The notes beneath the pieces are model-generated. The model was not told the origin of the DNA and searched no databases. It was given only the letters and a program-made list of their open reading frames with translations. From assembly GCA_964555675.1 (NCBI GenBank), contig CAZKTU010000334.1:1-5954 (forward strand): a stretch of 5,954 bases of DNA, in the 5' to 3' direction. The position numbers and the translations under genes were made by a program. Shown here in pieces: positions 1-5,458 of this stretch; position 1 is the first letter of the stretch, and each line of letters opens with the position of its first letter. Origin of the DNA: CAIWXH01 sp964555675. GTDB lineage: Bacteria > Chloroflexota > Chloroflexia > Chloroflexales > Chloroflexaceae.

Positions 1-222
1 GCTTTCGCCGCCTGCACGGCGTGGTCTACGAAGGCCCTGCGGGCCAGGGGGAAAGTCGAAGCAAACCCAGCGAACCTGTCCCAGAAGCGGGGCGTCAGCG
101 TTCATTGGTGGCCGTTGCCTTCCCAGCGCGGGGCCTCAGCCATCAGGATCGCCCGCCGCGAGGGTGTGAAGCCCGCTCCTTGCAACTCGGCTTCCAGCGT
201 GTCGAGCAGCAGCGCCGCCCCG

Positions 223-819
223 CTACGCCTTGCGCACCGGATAGCGCAGGTGGGTCACACCGACCCCCTGGATGACCGTCGGGTCGCCAAGCACAGCTTG
301 CGTGTCGGCGAGGTGGTCGAAGAGGCGAACTCCGGAGCCAAGCAGGACCGCTGCGATGTCGACGCTGATTTCGTCGAGCAGGCCCGCACGCAGCAACTGC
401 TGGATGGTGTCCGCACCGTGGACCCCGACCGACTTCCCAGCGGCGGCGGCTTTGGCCTGACGCACGGCGCTCTCGATACCATCGGTTACAAAGTGGACCG
501 TCGAGTCAGGCCGTGGCCATCCGACAGGGATGTGGTGGGTCAGGACGAAGGCCGGCCCCCAGGCATGATTGCCGCCCCAGCCCTGGGCCTTGTCGAACGT
601 GCGCCGACCGGTGAGCACGGCGCCAAGCTCGGACCAGAGGCCGCGCAGGTGCTCAGCACTCGGCCCGGAGACCTTGAACGTCATGGGATCCGACCCTCCG
701 GCGTTGAATGCGACCTCCCCCGAGCGGAAGTACCAGTCAAAGACTTCCGCTACGCCATCGTTGCGGTCGGCGACGAAGCCGTCGAGTGACATGGACATGA
801 TCGCGATCAGCCTGGACAT
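223..819 (-). CDS. Dihydrofolate reductase family protein (RibD C-terminal domain-like)
   Basis: A 198-residue cytosolic protein of the RibD C-terminal/DHFR-like fold, a family that binds NAD(P)H and reduces pterin- or pyrimidine-type substrates; the substrate here is unknown. The N-terminus has the family signature strand and turn (MSMSLDGFVADRND, residues 8-21). A central ELGAVLTGRRTFD stretch (about 64-76) follows, then FVLTH (91-95). A C-terminal segment VGVHGADTIQQLLRAGLLDE (131-150) leads into DIAAVLLGSGVRLFD, the usual dinucleotide-binding half. The frame is open 42 codons further upstream, but I chose the ATG at 819. It follows AAAGGA at a spacing of 8 bases, and homology begins there; the upstream residues are low-complexity. 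The stop is TAG. The DinB gene lies upstream on the same strand, 129 bases away across a hairpin-forming spacer. Family assignment is secure; the physiological role is not, and it is unlikely to be the housekeeping FolA. Confidence 0.9.
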   Translation of the reverse strand: MSRLIAIMSMSLDGFVADRNDGVAEVFDWYFRSGEVAFNAGGSDPMTFKVSGPSAEHLRGLWSELGAVLTGRRTFDKAQGWGGNHAWGPAFVLTHHIPVGWPRPDSTVHFVTDGIESAVRQAKAAAAGKSVGVHGADTIQQLLRAGLLDEISVDIAAVLLGSGVRLFDHLADTQAVLGDPTVIQGVGVTHLRYPVRKA

Positions 820-827
820 CACGGTGG

Positions 828-833
828 TCCTTT
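828..833 (-). promoter_or_regulatory. Ribosome binding site of the DHFR-like gene
   Basis: AAAGGA on the minus strand lies eight bases before the ATG at 819. No comparable site precedes the longer upstream start at 945, so this site decides the start. Confidence 0.6.
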
Positions 834-896
834 CGTTGTGGGCGCTCACTCGGCCAGATCGCGCCCCGCTCTGCGACTGAGGCAATCTACGCCTAG

Positions 897-930
897 GGCG
901 GGCAATCCCGCCGCTGGAAATCGCAGCGGC
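897..930. repeat. Two overlapping hairpins in the DinB/DHFR-like spacer
   Basis: GGCGGG-CAAT-CCCGCC (897-912) is a perfect 6-bp hairpin. GCCGCTG-gaaatcg-CAGCGGC (910-930) is a perfect 7-bp hairpin with a 7-base loop. They share bases 910-912, so both cannot fold completely at once. The pair lies 19 bases beyond the DinB stop and 78 bases before the DHFR-like start. It could attenuate or terminate minus-strand transcription, but no U-tract follows, so a classic intrinsic terminator is not supported. Confidence 0.35.
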
Positions 931-948
931 TCCCTCGGCACCCACGAG

Positions 949-1410
949 CTAGATCTCAACCCCAGGCAGGCCAGCTGCACCCAACAGCAGCGACAGTTCT
1001 CCGGCGTGGGGCAGATCGTGGTCGAGCAGACCCCAGATCATCTGCAGGATCGACCCCCGCTCCTCGGGGATTGCGTCAGTGGGTGAGCCGTGCATCAGAC
1101 TATCGGTGATGAGCTGCCAGGTTCGTTCCAGCCCTTGCAGTATCTCGGCGGCAGTATGCGGTGGGCTGTCGGCGTCCCCCCAGCGGAGCAGCGGCGTGAG
1201 CTCCGCCGCCCCCTCACCCAGCGTGCGGTGCAGATGCAGGGCTCGCCCAAAGACGATATGTTCGGCGATTTCTCCGGGCGTGCGCAGACCAGGCAGAAGC
1301 TGTCGCTGCAACTGTTCCTCACTGAGCGGCGCAATTGCACGCTTGAGGGCCTCCTGGTAGTCACGCCAACTTTCGAAGGCACGGGCCTCCGCGAGAGCTG
1401 CTCGTATCAT
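949..1410 (-). CDS. DinB family protein (putative metal-dependent four-helix protein)
   Basis: A 153-residue protein with the DinB/YfiT-like fold, a four-helix bundle that normally binds a metal through three histidines. Members include thiol-dependent S-transferases and many uncharacterised proteins. The visible signature is TPGEIAEHIVFGRALHLHRTL (44-64) with His51, and near the C-terminus WGLLDHDLPHAGELSLLLG (126-144) with His131 and His135. This gives the expected H...HxxxH set. Length is typical. The frame runs 12 codons further upstream to 1446, but the ATG at 1410 is preceded by GGAGGAGA at a 7-base spacing and starts the first helix, so it is preferred. The stop is TAG. A 13-bp palindrome lies 33 bases upstream and could be an operator. 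Family is clear; substrate, thiol cofactor and partner are not. Confidence 0.88.
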   Translation of the reverse strand: MIRAALAEARAFESWRDYQEALKRAIAPLSEEQLQRQLLPGLRTPGEIAEHIVFGRALHLHRTLGEGAAELTPLLRWGDADSPPHTAAEILQGLERTWQLITDSLMHGSPTDAIPEERGSILQMIWGLLDHDLPHAGELSLLLGAAGLPGVEI

Positions 1411-1417
1411 CGACACT

Positions 1418-1425
1418 TCTCCTCC
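1418..1425 (-). promoter_or_regulatory. Strong ribosome binding site of the DinB gene
   Basis: GGAGGAGA on the minus strand lies seven bases before the ATG at 1410. It fixes this start against the in-frame codon at 1446. Confidence 0.75.
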
Positions 1426-1442
1426 ATTCAATGCGCCGGTCT

Positions 1443-1455
1443 TCACTGTAAGTGA
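1443..1455. promoter_or_regulatory. Perfect 13-bp palindrome upstream of DinB
   Basis: TCACT-GTA-AGTGA is a perfect inverted repeat with 5-base arms and a 3-base centre. It sits 33 bases upstream of the DinB start, where an operator for a dimeric repressor could overlap the promoter. On the minus strand TACAGT within it matches four of six bases of a -10 box, but I see no convincing -35. It resembles in size and layout the palindrome at 3476-3488. No regulator gene is visible in the window. Confidence 0.3.
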
Positions 1456-1463
1456 TCCACTTT

Positions 1464-1715
1464 TCAGATTTCGCGTCGTGCTCGGCCCCAGCGGCGCTCC
1501 AAGCGGTTATTCACCGGGCGTGTCACCTCCTGAAGCTTGTAGACATCATGCCAGGCTCCTGGGCAGTAGAAGACACGCGAGTCATCGTCGAGATACACCC
1601 GGCCGTCAACCGAGTGCCCAGCGAAGATGTCCTCCTTCTGCTGCGCACAGCGAACCGCCTGATCATCGTAGCACAACGGGCAGCCGGTCTTCCAAGCAAA
1701 GACGACGCTGGCGGC
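1464..1715 (-). pseudogene. Unassigned cysteine-containing reading frame, no good start
   Basis: After a TAG at 1718-1716 the minus strand is open for 83 codons to a TGA at 1464. The translation carries a CPLC pair early on, two further cysteines, and the protein-like segment VDGRVYLDDDSRVFYCPG. Codons mostly end in G or C and tend to begin with a purine, as in the neighbouring genes. There is no ATG or GTG; the only start candidate is a TTG at 1676, which lies inside the CPLC motif and has no well-placed ribosome binding site. I do not recognise a family. It could be the remnant of a small zinc-binding protein whose 5' end was lost, or chance. A plus-strand frame at 1452-1739 overlaps it and is not clearly better. 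Together they are all this gap holds. Confidence 0.25.
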
Positions 1716-1794
1716 CTACTGATGGAGGCCGAGGGATAGTATGGCCACGTCAAAGTGCAAGCGCCGGTCACCGCCCAGGGGCAGCGCCCGCAGC

Positions 1795-2742
1795 TCAGCC
1801 GTCGGCTTCCTCGCCGGTGTAGCGCACCGCGCTGGTCGGGCGCGTGTTGACGGTGAGCTGGAAGAGATCGGGGCGGGCATAGTGGCCCACCACATCCAGG
1901 TCGAAGGTGCCCCGGCTGATGGCCCCAATATCGATCTCGGCGCTCAGAATCGCCGGCGCGTCGAAGACCGGGCCGGCAAGCACCTCGCCCAGCGGGCTGA
2001 CGATGCAGCTGCCGCCGCGGATGAACACCGTCTCGGGGTCATCGCCCTGGATGGGCGAGACATCAGGCGGGAAGTCGCAGCGGCGGGCGAACTGGCAGGC
2101 CGAGAGCACGAAGCAGCGCCCCTCGAGCGCGATGTGGCGCATGGTCGGCAGCCAGGTCTCGCGGTCGTCGACGGTCGGGGCACAGTAGAGCTGCACCCCC
2201 TGGCCGTAGAGCGCCATGCGCAATTGAGGCATGTAGTTCTCCCAGCAGATCGCCGCGCCCAGCCGCCCAAGCTCGGTGGGCAGCACCTGAAGCGTCGAGC
2301 CGTCGCCGAAGCCCCAGATCAGCCGCTCCATCGCCGTCGGCATGACCTTGCGATGAGTGCCAAGCAGTGCGCCGTCGGGCCCGAAGAAGAGTACCGTGCA
2401 GTAGAGCGTGCCGCCCGCCCGCTCGATGACGCCGATGACCAGGTGGATGCGGTGGGTGCGCGCGGCGGCGCCCAGCGTGGCCGTGACGGGGCCGGGCACC
2501 TCCAGGGCGCTCTCGTAGTAGCGGCGGAACAGGTCGCGGCCCTCTGGCGCGCGCATCCCCACCCGCGCCCCGAAGTCGAGGCCCTTGGGGTAGCCGCTCA
2601 GAAAGGCCTCGGGGAAGACGACGAGCTGCGCGCCCTGGGCGGCGGCCTCGGCGAGCAGCTGCACCGCCCGCTCGACAGAGGCCTGAAGGTCGAAGGCCAG
2701 CGGGGCATCCTGCACGACGGCGGCGCGAAACGAGGTGCTCAT
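1795..2742 (-). CDS. Nitrilase (carbon-nitrogen hydrolase superfamily)
   Basis: A 315-residue cytosolic hydrolase of the nitrilase branch of the C-N hydrolase superfamily. Such enzymes convert an organic nitrile to the carboxylic acid and ammonia, and usually form large helical oligomers. The Glu-Lys-Cys triad is complete: Glu45 in VVFPEAFLSGYP, Lys132 in THRKVMPT and Cys167 in AAICWENYMPQLRMALY. The segment ERLIWGFGDG (139-148) and the pattern APTVDDRETWLPTMRHIALEG (188-208) are typical of true nitrilases and not of amidases or beta-ureidopropionase. Length is normal. The ATG overlaps the stop of the HD gene as ATGA, and GAGG lies seven bases upstream inside that gene, so translation is probably coupled. 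The stop is TGA. Whether the substrate is an aliphatic, aromatic or arylacetonitrile, or cyanide, cannot be read from the sequence. Confidence 0.93.
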   Translation of the reverse strand: MSTSFRAAVVQDAPLAFDLQASVERAVQLLAEAAAQGAQLVVFPEAFLSGYPKGLDFGARVGMRAPEGRDLFRRYYESALEVPGPVTATLGAAARTHRIHLVIGVIERAGGTLYCTVLFFGPDGALLGTHRKVMPTAMERLIWGFGDGSTLQVLPTELGRLGAAICWENYMPQLRMALYGQGVQLYCAPTVDDRETWLPTMRHIALEGRCFVLSACQFARRCDFPPDVSPIQGDDPETVFIRGGSCIVSPLGEVLAGPVFDAPAILSAEIDIGAISRGTFDLDVVGHYARPDLFQLTVNTRPTSAVRYTGEEADG

Positions 2743-3371
2743 CGCCGTACCTCGCTCGCCAAGGCGGGCGGGCCCGCGTCGGCGACAATATCGCCCTTCG
2801 CACAGGCCTCGTCGACGAGGGCCAGCACCGTGGGCCAGAGACCCGGCGTCGCAGTCTGGAGCGGCGCCATGCGGGCGAGGACCTGAGCGCGGGTGATGCC
2901 GTGCTGGCGCCAGGTGCCGCCGCCGTTGGCGTGGTTCTGGAGCAGCGGCTCCAGGCGGTCCATGGCGTGGGCGAAGCGAGCTTCGGGCGTAGCGCCGGCC
3001 TCGAACTCCTCCCAGAGGCCCCGCAGCTCCACGGCCTGCGGCGCGGGGAGCATGCCGAACAGCCGCTCGGCGGCCCGCTCCTCGCGGGCCTCTTTGTCGA
3101 GGTTGCCGTCGGCGTCGTAGCAGAAGGTGTCGCCGGCGTCGATCTCGACCACGTCATGGAGCAAGAGCAGCTTGAGCGCTCGACCCAGGTCGAAGGGCTC
3201 GGCGGCGTGTTCGGCGAGCACGACCGCCATCGTGGCGATGTGCCAGGAGTGCTCGGCGCTGTTCTCGCGGCGCGAGCCGTCGATCAGGGCGGTCTGCCGG
3301 AGGATGTGCTTGAGGCGGTCGAGCTCGCGAACGAAGGCGAGCTGCTGGGTGATCGGGCTCATGTCGCTCAT
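2739..3371 (-). CDS. HD-domain phosphohydrolase (YfbR/HDDC2-like)
   Basis: A 210-residue HD-superfamily protein resembling YfbR and HDDC2, which are metal-dependent 5'-deoxynucleotidases. The metal-binding set is visible: His41 in RRENSAEHSWHIATMA (35-50), His72-Asp73 in LLLLHDVVEIDAGDT (68-82), Glu77 and Asp81 just after it, and Asp138 in FAHAMDRLEPLLQN (133-146). A helical C-terminal part follows. The frame is open to 3437, but I chose the ATG at 3371. It has AGGA seven bases upstream, and the residues before it are unlike the family; a second ATG at 3362 is possible but lacks a site. The gene is first in a two-gene operon, with its stop overlapping the nitrilase start. The link between a nucleotidase-like protein and a nitrilase is unexplained; the HD protein may act on a different phosphorylated metabolite. 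Confidence 0.9.
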   Translation of the reverse strand: MSDMSPITQQLAFVRELDRLKHILRQTALIDGSRRENSAEHSWHIATMAVVLAEHAAEPFDLGRALKLLLLHDVVEIDAGDTFCYDADGNLDKEAREERAAERLFGMLPAPQAVELRGLWEEFEAGATPEARFAHAMDRLEPLLQNHANGGGTWRQHGITRAQVLARMAPLQTATPGLWPTVLALVDEACAKGDIVADAGPPALASEVRR

Positions 3372-3475
3372 GGTGATGTCCTGGCAAGGGCACAAAGGAG
3401 CCTGCACCGCCTGGTCTGGCAGGTACCCGCGGGCCATAGGGGTCTACTCCTGCGCTTGGCGATGTTCGGGCACGC

Positions 3476-3488
3476 CTCATTGTATGAG
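3476..3488. promoter_or_regulatory. 13-bp palindrome over a possible promoter between divergent genes
   Basis: CTCAT-TGT-ATGAG is a perfect inverted repeat in the spacer between the HD gene (start 3371, minus) and the Rieske gene (start 3537, plus). On the minus strand TACAAT (3484-3479) inside it matches five of six bases of a -10 box; no strong -35 is seen. On the plus strand TTGGCG at 3456 is a weak -35 candidate. A regulator bound here could control both directions. This is inference from position and symmetry only. Confidence 0.35.
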
Positions 3489-3526
3489 AACATGCCGGGA
3501 GAAGGAAAGTCCGTCATGCAACCGAT

Positions 3527-3531
3527 AGGAG
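3527..3531 (+). promoter_or_regulatory. Ribosome binding site of the Rieske oxygenase gene
   Basis: AGGAG lies five bases before the ATG at 3537. A competing AAGGA (3502-3506) lies nine bases before the in-frame ATG at 3516. The downstream pair is preferred, giving the usual short N-terminus before the Rieske domain. Confidence 0.5.
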
Positions 3532-3536
3532 CAGCC

Positions 3537-4511
3537 ATGCCGTCGATCTCTGATCCGGTCCTCGTCAACTCGTGGCACCCCGTCGCATCAGTCCGCCAGC
3601 TCGAGGAGCGCCCCGTGCTCGCCGCCCGCCTGCTCGGCGAAGAGCTGGTGCTGTGGCAAGCCGGCGGTCAGATCCTCGCCTGGCGCGACCTCTGCCTCCA
3701 CCGGGGCACGCGCCTCTCGCTGGGCCGCGTCGCCGGCGAGACCATCGTCTGCCCCTACCACGGCTGGGGCTACGGCCCCGACGGGCGCTGCGTCCACATC
3801 CCCGCCCACCCAGGCCAGACCCCGCCAACGAAGGCGCGGGCCACGACCTACCACACGGCGGTCGCCTACGACCTGATCTGGGTCTGCCTGGGCGAGCCGC
3901 GCGAGGAGGTGCCACCCTTTCCCGAGTGGCACGATCCGAGCTATCGGAAGATCCTCTGCGGCCCCTACCGGTTGGCGGCTGCCGGCCCGCGCATCGTCGA
4001 GAACTTCCTCGACGTCGGCCACTTCCCCTTCGTACACGAGGGCATCCTCGGCGACCCAGCCTACCCTGAGATCTCCGACTACACCGCGACGATCAGCGCC
4101 GACGGCGTGCTCGCCGACGGGGTGCGGGTCTACCAGCCCGACCCCTACGGCACCGGCCAGGGCGACTGGGTCAGCTATGTCTACCAGGTACTGCGGCCCC
4201 TCACCGCCCGCTTTCGCAAGGCCTCGGACGACCAGGGCTTCGCGATCACGCTCTTCGTCACGCCCCACGACGCGACGACGAGCAGCGCCTGGATGTGGAT
4301 GGCGATGAACTACGGCCACGCCATCCCCGAGGCCGAGTTGGTCGCCTACCAGGACCGCATCTTCGCCCAAGACAGGCCGATCGTCGAGTCGCAGCGCCCC
4401 GAGTTGCTGCCGCTCGACCTCCAGTCCGAGCTGCACCTGCGCAGCGACCGGGCCGCGATCGCCTACCGCCAGTGGCTCCGCGAGCTCGGGCTCACCTATG
4501 GCGTTAGTTAA
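3537..4511 (+). CDS. Rieske non-heme iron oxygenase, alpha-subunit type (VanA-like)
   Basis: A 324-residue oxygenase component that would use electrons from a separate reductase to hydroxylate or demethylate an aromatic or related substrate. An N-terminal Rieske domain binds a 2Fe-2S cluster through Cys53-x-His55 (CLH) and Cys72-x2-His75 (CPYHGWGYGPDG). The catalytic domain carries the mononuclear iron motif ENFLDVGHFPFVH (155-167), with His162 and His167 as ligands and Asp159 as the bridging residue between the centres. Asp279 in FAQDRPIVESQRPEL is the likely third ligand. Length and layout fit VanA-type O-demethylases and related monooxygenases more than the larger dioxygenase alpha subunits. 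Start alternatives are 3516 and 3492; 3537 has AGGAG at a 5-base spacing. The stop is TAA. No ferredoxin or reductase gene lies in the window. It is transcribed away from the HD-nitrilase pair and may share its control. Confidence 0.93.
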   Translation: MPSISDPVLVNSWHPVASVRQLEERPVLAARLLGEELVLWQAGGQILAWRDLCLHRGTRLSLGRVAGETIVCPYHGWGYGPDGRCVHIPAHPGQTPPTKARATTYHTAVAYDLIWVCLGEPREEVPPFPEWHDPSYRKILCGPYRLAAAGPRIVENFLDVGHFPFVHEGILGDPAYPEISDYTATISADGVLADGVRVYQPDPYGTGQGDWVSYVYQVLRPLTARFRKASDDQGFAITLFVTPHDATTSSAWMWMAMNYGHAIPEAELVAYQDRIFAQDRPIVESQRPELLPLDLQSELHLRSDRAAIAYRQWLRELGLTYGVS

Positions 4512-4527
4512 GCGTCAAGACAAGCTT

Positions 4528-4644
4528 CGTAACCGAGTTACGCTCTTCGCCGCTGCACTCTGCGAGGATGCCTTTGGCATTCGCGGCGGGGGTACGAGGC
4601 CTTCGGCCCCGCAACGGGTGGATGTGGAGGGCCAAGCCCTCCAC
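4528..4644. repeat. Array of four short perfect hairpins in the non-coding spacer
   Basis: The 249-base gap between the Rieske stop and the MerB stop holds four perfect inverted repeats in a row. They are CGTAAC-CGA-GTTACG (4528-4542), ATGCC-TTT-GGCAT (4568-4580, extended by a G-U and a G-C pair), GGCC-TTC-GGCC (4598-4608) and GTGGAGGGC-CAA-GCCCTCCAC (4624-4644). Loops are all three bases. The first begins 16 bases after the Rieske stop and could end that transcript, though no U-run follows any of them. The two flanking genes converge here. The composition looks like an interspersed intergenic repeat or a structured 3' region; I see no gene here, and the remaining bases 4645-4760 show nothing I can name. 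Confidence 0.5.
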
Positions 4645-4760
4645 GCCTCCCGCAAGGCTGTAAAGTAAAAGCCCGCGCAGCGAAACCTTGCCCAAGCGCA
4701 ACGCGCAAATCGAGCGAACAGAAGCGGCTGTTGTGTGCGCTCCATGGGCCTGCGGACAGC

Positions 4761-5453
4761 TCAAGGTTGGGCATCGCCGCTATCGGGCAACTCCCAGAAG
4801 GGGCCGCCGAGCCCCTGGGCGCGGATCAGCGCGGCCATCATCGCCAGGGGCGGCCGCCGCCAGCCCGGCCGCCGCGGGTCGGTGAACCAGGCCTGCGCCA
4901 ACGCCCAGCCTTGCTCCAGCGTGAGCAGCGCTCCCACCTGGCGGCTACGGAGCTGACACCACTGTCGCACATCCTCTTCCGACCGGAAGAGTCGAATGTG
5001 GGCTCAGGTATCGGCGATATTGTCCCACCACCGGGCCAGCGGCACAGCCATGTGGAGGACGCACCCGGCGCTGGTCGGCTCGCCTTGATGAAGAGTGACC
5101 GCAATCGGCGCGCCGCTCTGGGGGCAGGCCGTCGCGACCACGGCGTCGCAGCCGAGCATCGCCGGGATGCCGAGACCGTCGAAGGCACAGTTGGCCCACC
5201 ACGTAACGCCCGGCCCCCTGACCAGGACGTCGGTCGGTATCGCCGAGAACGGGATGGCCATCGCGATAGCGCCGTCCGCGTCGAGGAGCAGGGCGCGCTG
5301 CTCGGCCAAGCGCCGATAGCTTGCCCTGAGATCTATCTCCGCGACCTCGAGCCGGACGGCGAGATCGGCCAGATCAGGCGCGCAGCCCGCGTGGACGAAG
5401 TGGTCGTAGACCGCGATACGTACCACCTCGTCGAGCTGATCATCGGTCTGCAT
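4761..5453 (-). CDS. merB: Alkylmercury lyase (MerB) homologue with in-frame TGA, probable selenoprotein
   Basis: MerB breaks the carbon-mercury bond of organomercurials by protonolysis, releasing Hg(II). The reading frame gives 230 residues if TGA at 5006-5004 is read as selenocysteine (Sec150). The first part holds ADGAIAMAIPFSA (59-71) and WWANCAFDGLGIPAMLG (85-101), whose Cys89 and Asp92 match catalytic Cys96 and Asp99 of R831b MerB. Cys110 in TACPQSGAPIAVTL matches Cys117. After the TGA, in the same frame, come AHIRLFRSEEDVRQW (151-165), GALLTLEQGWALAQAW (174-189) and GLGGPFWEL (214-222), which are normal MerB C-terminal features. The TGA occupies the place of catalytic Cys159. A SECIS-like stem-loop follows at once. 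The ATG lies five bases after the cupin stop, with GGGGAAG eight bases upstream, so the two form an operon. TGA is a true stop elsewhere in the window, including here at 4761, so a changed genetic code is unlikely. The alternative is a nonsense mutation; then the 149-residue product would lack its second catalytic residue. Confidence 0.82.
4968..5006 (-). promoter_or_regulatory. Candidate SECIS element with its UGA codon
   Basis: On the minus strand the UGA (5006-5004) is followed by a stem-loop within the coding sequence. The lower stem is CACAT (5000-4996) with ATGTG (4972-4968). An asymmetric internal loop has TCGA on one side and a single G on the other. The upper stem is CTCTTCC (4991-4985) with GGAAGAG (4980-4974), seven perfect pairs. 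The apical loop is GGUC (4984-4981) and begins 19 bases after the UGA. Published rules for bacterial SECIS elements ask for a loop roughly 16-37 bases after UGA, a stable upper stem and a G among the first two loop bases; all are met. Escherichia coli fdhF also has GGU in its apical loop at almost the same distance. SelB would bind here with selenocysteyl-tRNA. Confidence 0.78.
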
Positions 5454-5458
5454 AAAGC

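Noticed and set aside
1..222. Minus-strand frame ending at 102 (tail LMAEAPRWEGNGHQ) with an ATG overlapping its stop as ATGA at 105-102
   Set aside because: Protein-like in places and the ATGA overlap is suggestive, but there is no start codon for the first frame, no recognised family, and the second frame is cut by the window edge.
115..789. Plus-strand open frame opposite the DHFR-like gene
   Set aside because: Shadow of a clear DHFR/RibD-family protein on the other strand.
1741..3536. Long plus-strand open frames opposite nitrilase and HD genes, including the in-frame extension upstream of the Rieske start
   Set aside because: GC-rich antisense shadows. The Rieske product starts properly at 3537 with its own ribosome site.
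4624..4644. The 9-bp hairpin as an intrinsic terminator
   Set aside because: No U-tract follows on either strand, so only a structured or repeat element is claimed.
5004..5006. The TGA inside MerB as a simple nonsense mutation (pseudogene) or sequencing error
   Set aside because: The frame is otherwise intact on both sides, the TGA sits exactly on a catalytic Cys, and a well-placed SECIS-like hairpin follows. Decay remains possible until Sec machinery is shown in the genome.
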